Assembly (NCBI GenBank): GCA_963839535.1
Contig: CAWIVF010000009.1
Span: 62,001 to 126,000, forward strand
DNA length: 64,000 bases
Reading direction: 5' to 3'
Origin: RHKX01 sp963839535
GTDB taxonomy: Bacteria; Actinomycetota; Thermoleophilia; Solirubrobacterales; 70-9
Position 1 is the stretch's first letter, and every line of letters starts with the position of its first letter. This document shows positions 44,718-54,649 of this stretch, piece by piece. The position numbers were made by a program, and so were the translations under genes. The notes under the pieces are model-generated. The model did not search any database. It was not told the origin of the DNA and saw nothing but the letters and a program-made list of their open reading frames with translations.

Positions 44718-46805
44718 CAGGCGACCTCCGCCGCTGCCGGCGAACGGCGCGGCGGCCGGGCCAGCGCCGGCTCGAGCTTCGGCTTCAGCTGGGTGTAGAA
44801 GAGCGAGAGCGGGAACTCGTCGTCGCGGACGAGGTCGACGAGCTGCTTCGGCTCCTCGACCTCGGGCAGCTCACGCCGCTCCCGCGCCCAGACCGAGCCC
44901 TCCGCCGGCGGGACGTAGGACGCGACGAGGTCGTGCGCCGCGATCCACTGGCCGAGCTTCGAGCGGTCGATTCCGGAGTGGTAGAGGTCGGCGACCATCC
45001 CCTGCAGCCTGCCGACTCCCTCGGCGACCCGCCCCCACTCGATCACGAGCCGGTTGTCGGTCCAGTGCAGGTAGCGCTCGTGGTGGAGGAAGGCGAAGAG
45101 GAGCTGGCCACCGAGGCCGTCGTAGTTGCGGACCCTGCCGCCGGTGACCGGGAACCGGAAGAGGCGGTCGAAGAGGATCGCGTACTGGACGTGCCTGCCG
45201 AGCGAGAAGCCCTCCGCCTCGAGCTTGACGGCCTCGCCGAAGGCGGTCAGGTCGCAGCGCAGCTCCTCCAGCGAGTACATCCAATAGGGGCTGCGCTGGC
45301 GGATCATGAACGGGTCGAAGGGGAGGTCGCCGCGCATGTGGGTGCGGTCGTGGATCAGGTCCCAGGCGATGTAGGCGTCGCGGCTCAGCTCGGGCGAGGC
45401 GAGGAGGCAGGCGGCGTCGGGCGGCAGGTTCAGCCGCAGGATCTCGGCGGCGGCTCCGCAGACCCGGCGGAAGCGCTCCGCCTCGCGGTCGCAGAAGATC
45501 GCGCCGAAGTGGGCGTCGGTGCGCTCGGCGACGGCGAACGTCTCGGGGAAGAGGACCGCGCACTCGGAGTCGTAGCCCGAGGTGTGGTCGACGAACGTCA
45601 CCGGGACGAACTTCGCGTTGTCGTAGCGGCGCTCGAGCTCGACCGCCCAGTCGGGCCAGGGGACGCGCACGATCAGCGCCTCGAAGCAGGTGTCGCTCGA
45701 GCCGTTCTGCTTGTACATCGGGAAGACCGCCAGATGCTCGATCCCGTCGCGGCGCTCGCGCTCCGGGCGGAAGGCTTCAGTCGCGCGCGCGAAGTCGGGC
45801 TTGCCGAACCCGCCCTCGGCCCACGCTCGCAGGTCCTGGTGGAGGGCCTCGACGTAGTCCGACTGATGGGGGAAGTGCGGCAGCAGCGCCTGGGCGGAGC
45901 CGGCGATCGCGCGCGGCGAGCTCCCTCAGCCTCGCCTCGTCGTGGGAGGCGAGGTCGACCGAGCCGTCGGGGGCCTGAGTCAGCCGGAGCTCCTCGACCG
46001 CTTCGCGCAGGTCGCCCAGGCGGGATCGGCGAGGGCCGGAGAGGGGGTCGCCCGCTCCTCGCCCGAGAACGAGGGGCCCGCCGCCCAGTAGGCCAGGTTG
46101 ACCCAGAGGGAGCGATGGTCGAGGGCCTCGATGCAGTCGTCGCCGAACAGGTCGGAGTCGCTGAGCACCACGACGCGGCCTGCCCCGTGCTCGCCGACGG
46201 CGGCCAGCGGGGCCGCGGGGGGCGCGGCGGACGGCGAGGTGCGGGCGATGACACGGGCGCCGTTGTGGACGGCGAGCGTTCCGGCGCGATAGAAGCAGGC
46301 CTCCTCGACGCCGGTCAGCGGATCGGATCCACCCGCGCCGTCGGCGGCGACGAGGTCGGCGAGGACCCAGGAGGGCGCCTCGCGGTGGCGCTCGTAGTCC
46401 TGGACGGTCGTCGTCTCGATCTCGATCCCGAAGCGGTCGAGCAGCTCGTTGAGGTTGTTCCCGTACTTCTCCTGCTCGGTCTCGCCGAGCACGATCAGCC
46501 CTCCCCCGCCCTCGACCCAGTCGCCGATGGTCGCGATCTCAGCGGCGCTGAGCCGTGGCTCGCCCTCGCCCGTCGTGGCCTCCCAGCGGGGGTCGGAGGG
46601 ATGGGCGATGACGAGGACGTCGGCGCCGGCGAGGCGCTCGGCGTCGAGCGGGCCCTCGGCGTTCACGCGCGACCTCGAAGTCGCGGGCGGAGAGCGCGGC
46701 GGCGGCCGTCACGAGCGACGCGTCGGCCGGATGGCTCGCCTGCATCCGCGCGGCGATCTCGGGGCGGATCGTCCATGCCTCGGAGTGCGCCTCGTCGAAG
46801 AGCAC
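44717..46805 (-). CDS. DUF6421-like protein with N-terminal DUF4350-like domain (frameshifted)
   Basis: About 696 codons. The N-terminal half starts MLFDEAHSEAWTIRPEIAAR and has ADVLVIAHPSDPRWE, GGGLIVLGETEQEKYGNNLN, ACFYRAGTLAVHNGARVIAR and GAGRVVVLSDSDLFGDDCIE, a class-I amidotransferase-like alpha/beta fold. The C-terminal half contains VFPMYKQNGSSDTCFEALI, AYIAWDLIHDRTHMRGDLP with an HDRTH metal-like motif, and LFAFLHHERYLHWTDNRLV. I recall the same two-part layout in other actinobacterial proteins labelled DUF6421; function unknown. Breaks near 46668, 46017 and 45915. Start GTG 46805. It heads the operon with SDR and ltaE. Confidence 0.65.
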
Positions 46806-46886
46806 GCGGGCGCGCTTCGTGTGGGTGGTTGGAGAGAGACAAGGTCGTCTCCAAGGTAGCGGGCGCGGGGGCCGGCGAAGCGGCGT

Positions 46887-48675
46887 TCAGCGCGGTGGGT
46901 AGGCGATCGAGTTGCTGATCTCGCCCAGCTGCTTCTGCAGTGCCGCCGCCTCGACTGCGTCCCCTCGGCTTCAGCTCTTCGCAGCGCTCGCTTCACGCGG
47001 TCCCGTTCGAGCAGCCGCCATCGGAACTGGAAGGTGTGAAGCCGAGACCGGCGCGACCTGCTCTACCGCTTCGAGCCGAACGAGCAGGTTGTAGGTGCTG
47101 CCGTCCTGCTCGGAAAGGCCCTCCCGCGGGCTCGATCGGGGTGCTCCCGGAGACGCTCGAGCACCTCGAAGCAAGGGCTGCAGGGTGAAGTGCTCTGGCG
47201 TAAGCCGGTCGAAGTACTCAGCGCCCAACTTCGGCTCGGCGACCAGAAGAGCGAGCATGTCGAACTCGTGCTTCTCCTGAGGGGTGGGCTTGCGCCGGGG
47301 CGCCGCGGGACGACGGGGCTCCTCGGCACCCTCCGGCCGCGGCGGCTCGGGAGCGCGCGGGGCGACGGGCCCGCCCTTCATCCTGCTGACGACCAGGCTG
47401 GGGTCGGCATCGAGGCGGTCAGCGACCTCGCGCAGCATCTCCTGCCGGGTGATCGTCTCCCCCATCCCGAGCAGCACCGGGACGACCTCGTCGAGCGCGC
47501 GGTCCCGGCCGGTCGGCGTGCTCAGGTCGGCGTCGCCGAGGATCGCCCGGACGTGGAAGACGGAGAGCTCGACCGCGCCGACGAGGCCCTCGCGGAGCCG
47601 GCGGCCGCCCTCCTCGTCCATCAGGAGCTCGGCGGGGTCCTTGCCCGGCGGCATCGGCGCCACCATCAGCCGCAGCCGCCCGCTCCCGGCGACGCGCTGC
47701 GCGCGGAGCATCGCCTCGCGGCCGGCGCGGTCGGCGTCGAGCGCGAGGACGACCTCCTCGGCGTAGCCGGCGAGGAGCTTGAGCTGATCGGGGGTGATGG
47801 CGGTGCCCATCACGGCGACGGCCTCCTCGATCCCGGCCTGGTGAAGCGCGAGGACGTCGGTGTAGCCCTCGACGACGACCGCGCGGCCCCCGCGAGCTAT
47901 CGGCCCGCGGGCGCGGTCGATCCCGTAGAGGGTGCGGCTCTTGCGGTAGAGCTCACCCTCGGGGGAGTTGAGGTACTTCGGCTTGGCATCGGGGCCCATG
48001 CCGCGGGCACCGAAGCCGACGACCCGGCCGCGGTGGTCGCGGACCGGGAAGGTGATGCGCCCGCGGAAGCGGTCGTAGTGGCTGCCCGGGCTTGTTCTGC
48101 GAGCGCTGGATCAACCCGGCGGCCAAGAGCTCCTCGATGCTGAATCCGGCGCGCTGGCCCCGGGTGAGGACGGAGTCCCAGGCGCTCGGGGCGAATCCGA
48201 CCCCGAAGTTGCGCAGGACCTCCTCGCCCAGCCCCCGCTCCTCGGTCAGGTAGGTCCGCGCCTTCTCGGCCTTCGGCGCCTCCCAGAGGTAGGCCTCGTA
48301 GAAGGCGGAGACGCGGGTGAGCGCCTCGCCGAGGCGGCCCCGCCGGCGCCGCGCCTCCTCCGCCCGCGGGTCCTCGCTCTCGCGCTCGACCTCGACGCCG
48401 TAGCGCTCGCCCAGCGCCTCGACCGCATCGGGGAAGGCGAGGCCCTCCTTCTCCTGGACGAAGCGGATCGCGTCGCCGCCGGCCTCGCAGCCGAAGCAGT
48501 AGTAGAAGCCGTCGCGCGGCTTGACCGAGAACGACGGGGTGCGCTCGTCGTGGAAGGGGCAGAGGCCGACGAATCGCTCGCCCTGGCGCCTCAGGTCCGT
48601 GTAGGCGGAGACGATCTCGACGATGTCGGCGGCGTCGCGGACGCGCTCGATCGTCTCGGGGCTGAAGCGGCTCAT
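46887..48675 (-). CDS. dnaG: DNA primase DnaG (multiple frameshifts)
   Basis: About 596 codons. CHC2 zinc finger in GLCPFHDERTPSFSV and FYYCFGCEAGG. The catalytic core has RITFPVRDHRGRVVGFGARG, VVEGYTDVLALHQAG and the TOPRIM aspartates in VVLALDADRAGREA. The C-terminal helicase-interaction domain ends RDRVKRALRRAEAEG and LQKQLGEISNSIAY. DnaG makes RNA primers for replication. Breaks near 48088 (extra G in CCCGGG), 47187, 47128, 47027 and 46962; once followed through the frames the protein is complete to the stop at 46887. An essential gene like this cannot be truly broken, so the indels are most likely errors. ATG 48675 has an AGAGAGAG site. Confidence 0.93.
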
Positions 48676-48715
48676 CTCTCTCTGAAGAATGCCGGGCCGG
48701 GCAAGGCCGCGCCGA

Positions 48716-49813
48716 TCACGCCCAGACCAGCTCGACGCCGCTCGAGCCGCGCAGGGCCGCGACCCGCTCCGCCTCGGCTCCCAGACCCAGTCTCGGGACC
48801 CGGCCGAGCTCCTCGATCTCGAAGACGGAGCGCTTCCCGCGGGCACGGACCTTCCAGATGCCGCTGATCCGCCCATCGACCAGCACGACGCCGGGGCTGG
48901 CGATCGGCCTGAAGATGCGCTTGCGGAGCTCCGGATCGGGAACGAGCGTCGCGCGGTCGGGCTGGCTCAGATACGGATCGTTGGGCGGGAGCAGGCGGAC
49001 GCCCTTCGCCTTGCGGGCACCCTCCAGGTCCGGGAGGTCCTCCTCGAGTACCCAGCCTCCGCCGTCCTCCCACCGCACCTCGGCGAGCTCAGGTTCGACC
49101 TTGGCCCAGAGCCGCTCTCCGAGCGGACGCGGGACACCGCTCCAGGTGGCGAAGTGAGCGGGCGTCCCGGGGCCGTGGAAGCGGAGGAAGAGCCGCACCG
49201 CTTCAGCGGGGTCCGGCCTCCCCTTTGGCTTCGGGCGGCCGATCAGGTAGCGGCCCTTGGAGTCGCGCCTGGCCCCCGCGCTGACGGCGGCGAAGCGCCA
49301 GAGCATCGGCGCCACGTGGTGGCTGCCACACCCCTTGCACCACGGCTGTAGCTCGGCGCGGACCCGACGGCGGAGCTCCTCGTGCAGCTCGTCCTTGGTC
49401 AGGCTCCGCCCGGCGGGGAGCGCGACGGTGGTCGCTTCGGCGACCTCCTCCAGCGCCTCGCCGGCCGGAATACCCGTCCCCTCGACCAGGCGCCGGAATT
49501 GGGCGCCGAGCTGTCGCGCCAGCTCGTCGTCGTCGGAGGCGATCAGCGCCCGCCCGACCAGGGCGAAGTCGGCCGGCGCCAGCGCGTGGATCGCCGCCCG
49601 CAGCGTCGGCGCGAGGACGAGCCGGCCGGAGTCCACCGCATCCTCGTAGGCGCCCCGCGTCAGCTCGCTCGTTCGCGCCCCGAGCGCGAGCAGCGCCGAG
49701 TCGCGGCTGAAGGCGGAGGCCGGACACGCCGCCGCCTCCGCGGGGGAAAGATCACGGCGTTCCGTGAGCCCGTGTTGCTCGAGGCGGAATCTGAGGATCT
49801 GCTCGGCCTTCAC
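48716..49813 (-). CDS. AlkZ/YcaQ-like winged-helix DNA glycosylase family protein
   Basis: 365 residues, intact. The family (winged helix DNA-binding, HTH_42/AlkZ) includes enzymes that unhook interstrand crosslinks and bulky base adducts. Visible: QILRFRLEQHGLTERR, PASAFSRDSALLALGARTSEL, DELHEELRRRV, WCKGCGSHHVAPMLWRFA, FLRFHGPGTPAHFATWSGV, LLPPNDPYLSQPDR and a final SGIWKVRARGKRSVFEIEEL. The catalytic QxQ-type motif of AlkZ is not clearly seen, so activity is uncertain. Located between dgt and dnaG. GTG start at 49813. Confidence 0.8.
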   Translation of the reverse strand: MKAEQILRFRLEQHGLTERRDLSPAEAAACPASAFSRDSALLALGARTSELTRGAYEDAVDSGRLVLAPTLRAAIHALAPADFALVGRALIASDDDELARQLGAQFRRLVEGTGIPAGEALEEVAEATTVALPAGRSLTKDELHEELRRRVRAELQPWCKGCGSHHVAPMLWRFAAVSAGARRDSKGRYLIGRPKPKGRPDPAEAVRLFLRFHGPGTPAHFATWSGVPRPLGERLWAKVEPELAEVRWEDGGGWVLEEDLPDLEGARKAKGVRLLPPNDPYLSQPDRATLVPDPELRKRIFRPIASPGVVLVDGRISGIWKVRARGKRSVFEIEELGRVPRLGLGAEAERVAALRGSSGVELVWA

Positions 49814-49842
49814 GCCCTCAGCCTAGGGTCGCGCCGCAGCGG

Positions 49843-50850
49843 TCAGAGCCGAGACTCCTCCGGCAGCGCGATCCGGCGGAAGGTGGCGATGCAGAAGCGG
49901 TCGGTCATCCCGGCGACGTAGTCGGTGACCCGCTGCAGGTCGTCGTCGCCCGGCCTGCCCGGGGGCACCTGATCGGGGTTCGCGAGGTAGTGGTCGACGA
50001 GCGTCGTCAGAGCGAGGACGACCCGCTCGTGCTCGGACCGCGCCGCCGCGCCCAGGTAGACGCGGTCGAACATGAACTTGCGCAGCCGCAGCATCGCTCC
50101 GCCCATCTGCTCGCTCTGGACGATGTCGCCGGCCTCGCGCGAGCACTCGACGATGTCGCGCACGAGCGCGTCGATCCGCACCGAACCGGTGGGGCCGAGC
50201 TGCTCGATCTGCTCGGCGGGCAGGTCGTCGACGGCGATGATCCCGGCGCGCACGGCGTCGTCGATGTCGTGGTTGATGTAGGCGACGCGGTCGACCAGGC
50301 GGACCACCCGTCCCTCGAGCGTCTCCGGCTTCAGCGAGCCGGTGTGGTTGAGGATCCCGTTGCGCACCTGGTCGGTCAGGTTGAGGCCGCGGCCGCCGCG
50401 CTCGAGGCACTCGACGATCCGCAGCGAGTGCTCGTTGTGCCGGAAGCCGCTGCCGCCGCGCTCCTTCAGCGCCGTGTCGAGGACCTCCTCGCCGATGTGA
50501 CCGAACGGCGGGTGGCCGAGATCGTGGCCCAGGCCGATCGCCTCGGTGAGGTCCTCGTTCAGGCCGAGCGCTCGCGCCACGGTCCGCGCGATGAAGCACG
50601 TCTCGAGTGTGTGGGTGAGGCGGGTCCGGTAGTGGTCGCCCTCGGGGGCGATGAAGACCTGCGTCTTGTGCTTGAGGCGCCGGAAAGCCTTCGAATGGGC
50701 GATCCGGTCCCGGTCGCGCTGGAACGGCGTCCGTACGGGGCTGTCGGGCTCGGGCTCTGCGCGGAGAGCGGGATAGGAGCGGGCGGCCGGCTCCCAGAGG
50801 AAGGCGTCCTCCTGGGCGCGCACGCGCGTGGCGAAGTCGGTCCCCTCCAT
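49843..50850 (-). CDS. dgt: Deoxyguanosinetriphosphate triphosphohydrolase-like protein
   Basis: 335 residues, intact. HD-domain dNTPase: FQRDRDRIAHSKAFRRLKHKTQVF, the HD set YRTRLTHTLETCFIARTVAR and GLGHDLGHPPFGHIGEE, then GFRHNEHSLRIVECLE. It hydrolyses dGTP or other dNTPs to nucleoside and triphosphate and helps control dNTP pools. dgt next to dnaG is a usual actinobacterial arrangement. ATG at 50850 with a TAGAAT box 8 bases upstream, so a leaderless transcript starting here likely covers dgt, the AlkZ-like gene and dnaG. Confidence 0.94.
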   Translation of the reverse strand: MEGTDFATRVRAQEDAFLWEPAARSYPALRAEPEPDSPVRTPFQRDRDRIAHSKAFRRLKHKTQVFIAPEGDHYRTRLTHTLETCFIARTVARALGLNEDLTEAIGLGHDLGHPPFGHIGEEVLDTALKERGGSGFRHNEHSLRIVECLERGGRGLNLTDQVRNGILNHTGSLKPETLEGRVVRLVDRVAYINHDIDDAVRAGIIAVDDLPAEQIEQLGPTGSVRIDALVRDIVECSREAGDIVQSEQMGGAMLRLRKFMFDRVYLGAAARSEHERVVLALTTLVDHYLANPDQVPPGRPGDDDLQRVTDYVAGMTDRFCIATFRRIALPEESRL

Positions 50851-50858
50851 GCGGAGCG

Positions 50859-50864
50859 ATTCTA
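50859..50864 (-). promoter_or_regulatory. Leaderless -10 box for dgt
   Basis: Minus strand TAGAAT ends 8 bases before the ATG at 50850. Confidence 0.6.
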
Positions 50865-50899
50865 GGTGCGGAGGTGTGGAGCGCCTGAGACGGAGCGCG

Positions 50900-51637
50900 T
50901 CAGGAGACCGCTCTTAGGTGCACGTTCGCGTGATGTTCGAGCGTCTCGGTGATCGCGCGCTCGACCTGGCGCAGCGGCATCTCGCGGGCGTCGGGAAGCT
51001 CGGAGATCGGCCGGCCGAGGGCGGCGACCATGAACTCGTGGGCCTCGTGGGAGAGCGGGAAGCCGCCGCCCTCGCAGGAGCCGCAGACGACCCCGCCGGC
51101 GGACCCGGAGAAGGCGACGATCCCCTCCCCCTCGCCGCAGCGCGCGCACGACGCGAGCTCGGGCGAGAACCCGGCGGCCAGGGCGAGCTTGAGGCGGAAC
51201 GCCAGACCGACGGCGGCCGCTCCCGGGCCGCCGGGCGCGGCCCCCGGCTCGGCGTTGCGGTCGAGCAGCGCCAGGTAGCGGCAGAGGAGGTTGTAGGCGG
51301 GGCGGTTCGGGTCGACCGAGTCGAGCAGCCGCAGGATCGCGTCGCAGGCGCGCGCGGCGGCATCGAGGGCGGGCCCGTCGGAGCGCAGGTTCGGATAGCC
51401 GTCGACGGTCGAGGCGCCGGTCACGGTGCAGAGCTCGCTGCGGCCCTCGTGGAGCATCAGGTCGAGCCGGAAGAAGGGCTCGAGCCGCCCGCCGAAGCGG
51501 GACTTCGGCCGCCGTGACCCCTTCGCGATCGCGTTCACCCTGCCGCGCTCAGCGGTGTAGAGGTGGAGGATCCGGTCGGCCTCCCCGTAGCGGATGCTGC
51601 GCAGGACGACGCCCTCGGTCTTGAAGCTTCCGGGCAC
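50900..51637 (-). CDS. recO: DNA repair protein RecO
   Basis: 245 residues, intact. The N-terminal OB fold has TEGVVLRSIRYGEADRILHLYT and GRVNAIAKGSRRPKSRFGGRL. The middle is helical, and the C-terminal zinc site has CARCGEGEGIV and GGVVCGSCEGGG. RecO loads RecA on SSB-coated single-stranded DNA with RecR. GTG at 51637. Order recO-dgt-dnaG in the minus direction; the P1-type peptidase lies 39 bases upstream. Confidence 0.93.
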   Translation of the reverse strand: MPGSFKTEGVVLRSIRYGEADRILHLYTAERGRVNAIAKGSRRPKSRFGGRLEPFFRLDLMLHEGRSELCTVTGASTVDGYPNLRSDGPALDAAARACDAILRLLDSVDPNRPAYNLLCRYLALLDRNAEPGAAPGGPGAAAVGLAFRLKLALAAGFSPELASCARCGEGEGIVAFSGSAGGVVCGSCEGGGFPLSHEAHEFMVAALGRPISELPDAREMPLRQVERAITETLEHHANVHLRAVS

Positions 51638-51676
51638 CCCTGAAGGATGACGGCCCGTGGGGACGGGCCGGGCGCC

Positions 51677-52631
51677 TCAGGTGGCGGCCTGGCGGACTCC
51701 GTCGCGGATCGCCGCGGCGACGACGGTGGCGGCGAGGGAGCCGATCCGCATGTCGGTCCACGGCGCCGACTCGGCCGGGCCGGAGGCGAGGCAGAAGACG
51801 ACGTCCCCGTCGAACGGCGTGAACACCGGGTCGACCGCGCGCGGGATGCCGGCGCTCGCCATCCGGGCCACCTTGGCGCACGAGGTCTTGTCCAGCGGGG
51901 CGTCGGTGAGTACGCAGACGAGTGTCGTGCCCTGCCGGTCGGGATCGGGCGCCCCCGGTGGCGGCCCCTCCGCTTCAGCCAGGATGTCGATCGTGCGCTC
52001 CATCGCGCCATCGTCGCCCTGAGGCCCGGCGATCAGGCTGCCGTCGGCGTCGATCACGTCCCCCGTCGCGTTCACGGCGGCGAGTGCGGCGACGGTCTCA
52101 CCGAGGCCGGTCCTGATCGCGGCGTAGCCGATGCCGCCGGGACGGGCCCGGTCGCGACCGCGCGCCTTCCCCACCGCGGCGCCCCTGGCCGCGCCGACGC
52201 TGCCCCGCTCCGGGACGCCCTCGCGAGCCGCCTCGCAGGCAGCGTGCCCGTGCTCGGGTCCGGGCCGAACCGCCTCGGGACCGGCCGTGAGGTCGTAGAT
52301 CACAGCTGCGGGGACCAGCGGCACCAGGCCGCCGATCGTCGCGGTAGCCGCGGTCGTTCTCCACGCACCAGCGCATCACGCCGTCGGCGGCGGCGAGGCC
52401 GTGGGCGCTGCCGCCGGAGAAGAGGACGGCCGTCGCCTCCTGAGGGTTGGCCAGCGGCCCGACGATCTCGGTCTCGCGGGTCCCGGGGCCGCCGCCGCGC
52501 ACGTCCACCCCGGCCCGGCTGCCGGGCGGCGGGAGGATCACCGTGCAGCCGGTCCGGGCGGTCTCGGCGGTCCAGTGGCCGATCCGGAACCCGTCCGGAG
52601 GCGGCGGCGGATCGCCGGCGTCGGAGCTCAC
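51677..52631 (-). CDS. P1-family peptidase (S58, DmpA-like; one frameshift)
   Basis: About 318 codons. N-terminus GFRIGHWTAETARTGCTVILPP and LFSGGSAHGLAAADGVMRWC belong to the DmpA/S58 family of self-processing N-terminal-nucleophile aminopeptidases. The second part, LVPLVPAAVIYDLTAG, GGIGYAAIRTGLGETVAALAAVNATGD and VLTDAPLDKTSCAKVARMA, carries the processing region. One indel near 52338 separates the parts; the corrected joint reads TIGGLVPLVPAA. Relatives release D- or beta-amino acids from short peptides. GTG 52631 overlaps the mutM stop (GTGA). Cytosolic. Confidence 0.87.
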
Positions 52632-53539
52632 GGCCTTCGCTTCCTGGCGGGGCGCTTGCGGCGCCGTCGCAGGCGCGTCTGGCAGGCCGGGCAGAAGTAC
52701 GTGGAGCGCCCGGAGACGACGATCCGGTTGATCCGTTCCCCGCAGCGCGGGCACTCCTCGCCGACCCGCGTGTGGACGAGGAACTCGTCCTGCATCGACC
52801 CGGACTCCCCGCGCGCGTCGCGGTAGTCGTCGATCGAGGCGCCGCCGTTGCGCAGCCCCTCCTCGAGCGCCTCGATGATTCCCTCGCGGAGCGCCTCCCA
52901 GTGCTCGGCCCGCATCGATCCCGCAGGCGAGAGCGGATGGAGCTCGGCGCGATGCAGCGCCTCGTCTGCGTAGATGTTGCCGATCCCGGCAATGCCCTTC
53001 TGGTCGAGCAGGAACGACTTCAGCGGCACGGTCCGGCCCTCGGCGATCCGCCCGATCAGCTCGGCCGTCATCTCCCCGCTCAGCGGCTCCACCCCGAGCC
53101 GGGAGTCGAGGTAGGGGTCGAGCTCCCCGGCGGCGAGCAGCGAGGCGTGGCCGAAGCGCCGCGGGTCGGTGAAGCGCAGCAGCCGGCCGTCGTCGAGGAG
53201 CAGCTCGGCGCGCAGGTGCGCGGGCGCGGTCGAGGCGCCATAGAGGCGCTCCATGCCGAAGCGCCTCCCCTCCGCCTCGTCGGGCTCGGCGAGCAGCAGG
53301 TTGCCGGTCATCCGCAGGTGCATCACAAGCGTCGCGCCGTCGTCGAGGCCGACCAGCAGGTACTTGCCGCGACGGCCGACCGTCTCGATCCCGCGTCCGC
53401 TCAGGGCGGCGGCGAACGTCTCCGGTGACGCGGGCCGGGTCCAGCGCTCGTCGAGGATCTCGGCGGACTCGATCCGGCGCCCCACGAGGTCGGGCTCGAG
53501 CTGGCGGCGGATCGTCTCTACCTCGGGGAGCTCAGGCAC
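52628..53539 (-). CDS. mutM: Formamidopyrimidine-DNA glycosylase
   Basis: 303 residues, intact. N-terminal catalytic proline PELPEVETIRRQL, GRRGKYLLV, the helix-two-turn-helix GIAGIGNIYADEAL and the C-terminal zinc finger CPRCGERINRIVVSGRSTYFC followed by C in ACQTRLRR, shown here in pieces. It removes oxidised purines such as 8-oxoguanine and cuts the strand (bifunctional glycosylase/lyase). About 20 extra residues at the C-terminus are a basic tail (RRRRKRPARKRRP). GTG start with TAGATT 6 bases upstream. Note that a GTG here gives the mature Pro2 directly. Confidence 0.95.
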   Translation of the reverse strand: MPELPEVETIRRQLEPDLVGRRIESAEILDERWTRPASPETFAAALSGRGIETVGRRGKYLLVGLDDGATLVMHLRMTGNLLLAEPDEAEGRRFGMERLYGASTAPAHLRAELLLDDGRLLRFTDPRRFGHASLLAAGELDPYLDSRLGVEPLSGEMTAELIGRIAEGRTVPLKSFLLDQKGIAGIGNIYADEALHRAELHPLSPAGSMRAEHWEALREGIIEALEEGLRNGGASIDDYRDARGESGSMQDEFLVHTRVGEECPRCGERINRIVVSGRSTYFCPACQTRLRRRRKRPARKRRP

Positions 53540-53545
53540 ACCGGG

Positions 53546-53551
53546 AATCTA
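53546..53551 (-). promoter_or_regulatory. Leaderless -10 box for mutM
   Basis: Minus strand TAGATT ends 6 bases before the GTG at 53539. Confidence 0.6.
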
Positions 53552-53627
53552 GGGGACCCGGCGATTGGTCCCCCGTCACCGGATCCGGAACAACGGGAAC
53601 AATCGCGCGACGGCTGCGCGAGCTCGG

Positions 53628-54582
53628 CTAGCTCTTGACCCGCGCCCTCGGGTGCGCGTCGAAGTAGACCTCCTTGATGCGCTCGGCCGAGAGGTGGGTG
53701 TAGATCTGGGTCGTCGCGACGTCGGCGTGGCCGAGCATCTCCTGGACCGAGCGGAGGTCGCAGCCGCCGGAGAGCAGATGGGTCGCGAAGCTGTGGCGGA
53801 GGGTGTGCGGGCTCATCCGGTCGCCGAGGCCGACGTCGCGGGCGCGGCCCTGGATCACCTTGTAGAGGCCCTGGCGGGTGAGCGCGCCGCCGCGCTGGTT
53901 GAGGAAGAGGGCGCGCTCGTCGGAGCCGGCGGCGAGCTGCTCGCGGCCGGAGCGCAGGTAGCGCCGCACCGCGGCGGCGGCCTGGCGGCCGAGCGGGACG
54001 ATCCGCTCCTTGGAGCCCTTGCCGTGCGCCCGCAGGAACCCCCGGCGCAGGTCGATCGAGCCGGCCTCGAGGCCGATCGTCTCGGAGGCGCGCAGGCCGC
54101 AGCCGTACATCACCTCGAGCAGGGCGCGGTCGCGAAGGTCGGCGGGCTCGCTCCCGGAGACGCGACTCGAGCAGCTGCTTGACCTCGGAGTAGCCGAGGA
54201 CCTTGGGCAGCGTCCGCCCGCGGCGGGGCGGCTTCACGTTGGCGGTGGGGTCGGTGTCGATCAGCTCGGCTCGGCGGAGGTGCCGGTAGAACGAGCGCAG
54301 GCAGGCGGTCTTGCGATTCAGGGTGGCGGCGCCGCAGGGGGGCTTCCCGTTGCCCCGGGCGAGGTCGGCGAGGAAGTCGGAGACGTCGGCGCTCGTGGCG
54401 ACCAGTGGGCCCGATCCCCGCTCGGCGAGGAACGTCCCGTACTGCAGGAGGTCGGTCCGGTACGCGCTCAGGGTGTTGCGCGAGAGGCCGCGCTCGAACT
54501 CCAGGTAGGCGAGGAAATCGAGCAGCAGCGTTTCGAAGCGTTCTTCGACGCCCGGTCCTGCGCTCTCGGCAACCGAGCCCAC
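53628..54582 (-). CDS. xerD: Tyrosine recombinase XerD (one frameshift)
   Basis: About 317 codons. The SAM-like N-terminal DNA-binding domain has LLLDFLAYLEFERGLSRNTL, YRTDLLQYGTFLAER and LNRKTACLRSFYRHLRR. The catalytic domain has the active-site Arg in YGCGLRASE, GKGSKERIVPLG, SPHTLRHSFATHLLSGG (H-x-x-R), MLGHADVATTQIYTHLS with the nucleophile Tyr. XerC/D resolves chromosome dimers at dif. One indel near 54165 lies between ESR and SGSEPADLRDRALLE. GTG at 54582. xerD downstream of the pyrG block is the arrangement of Mycobacterium and relatives. I call XerD rather than XerC from this context. Confidence 0.92.
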
Positions 54583-54649
54583 GCACGCAGTTTCTCGCCA
54601 CCCCGCCCCCGCCCTGCCGGTGCAACCCCGCGCCCGGCGCCGACGAGGC

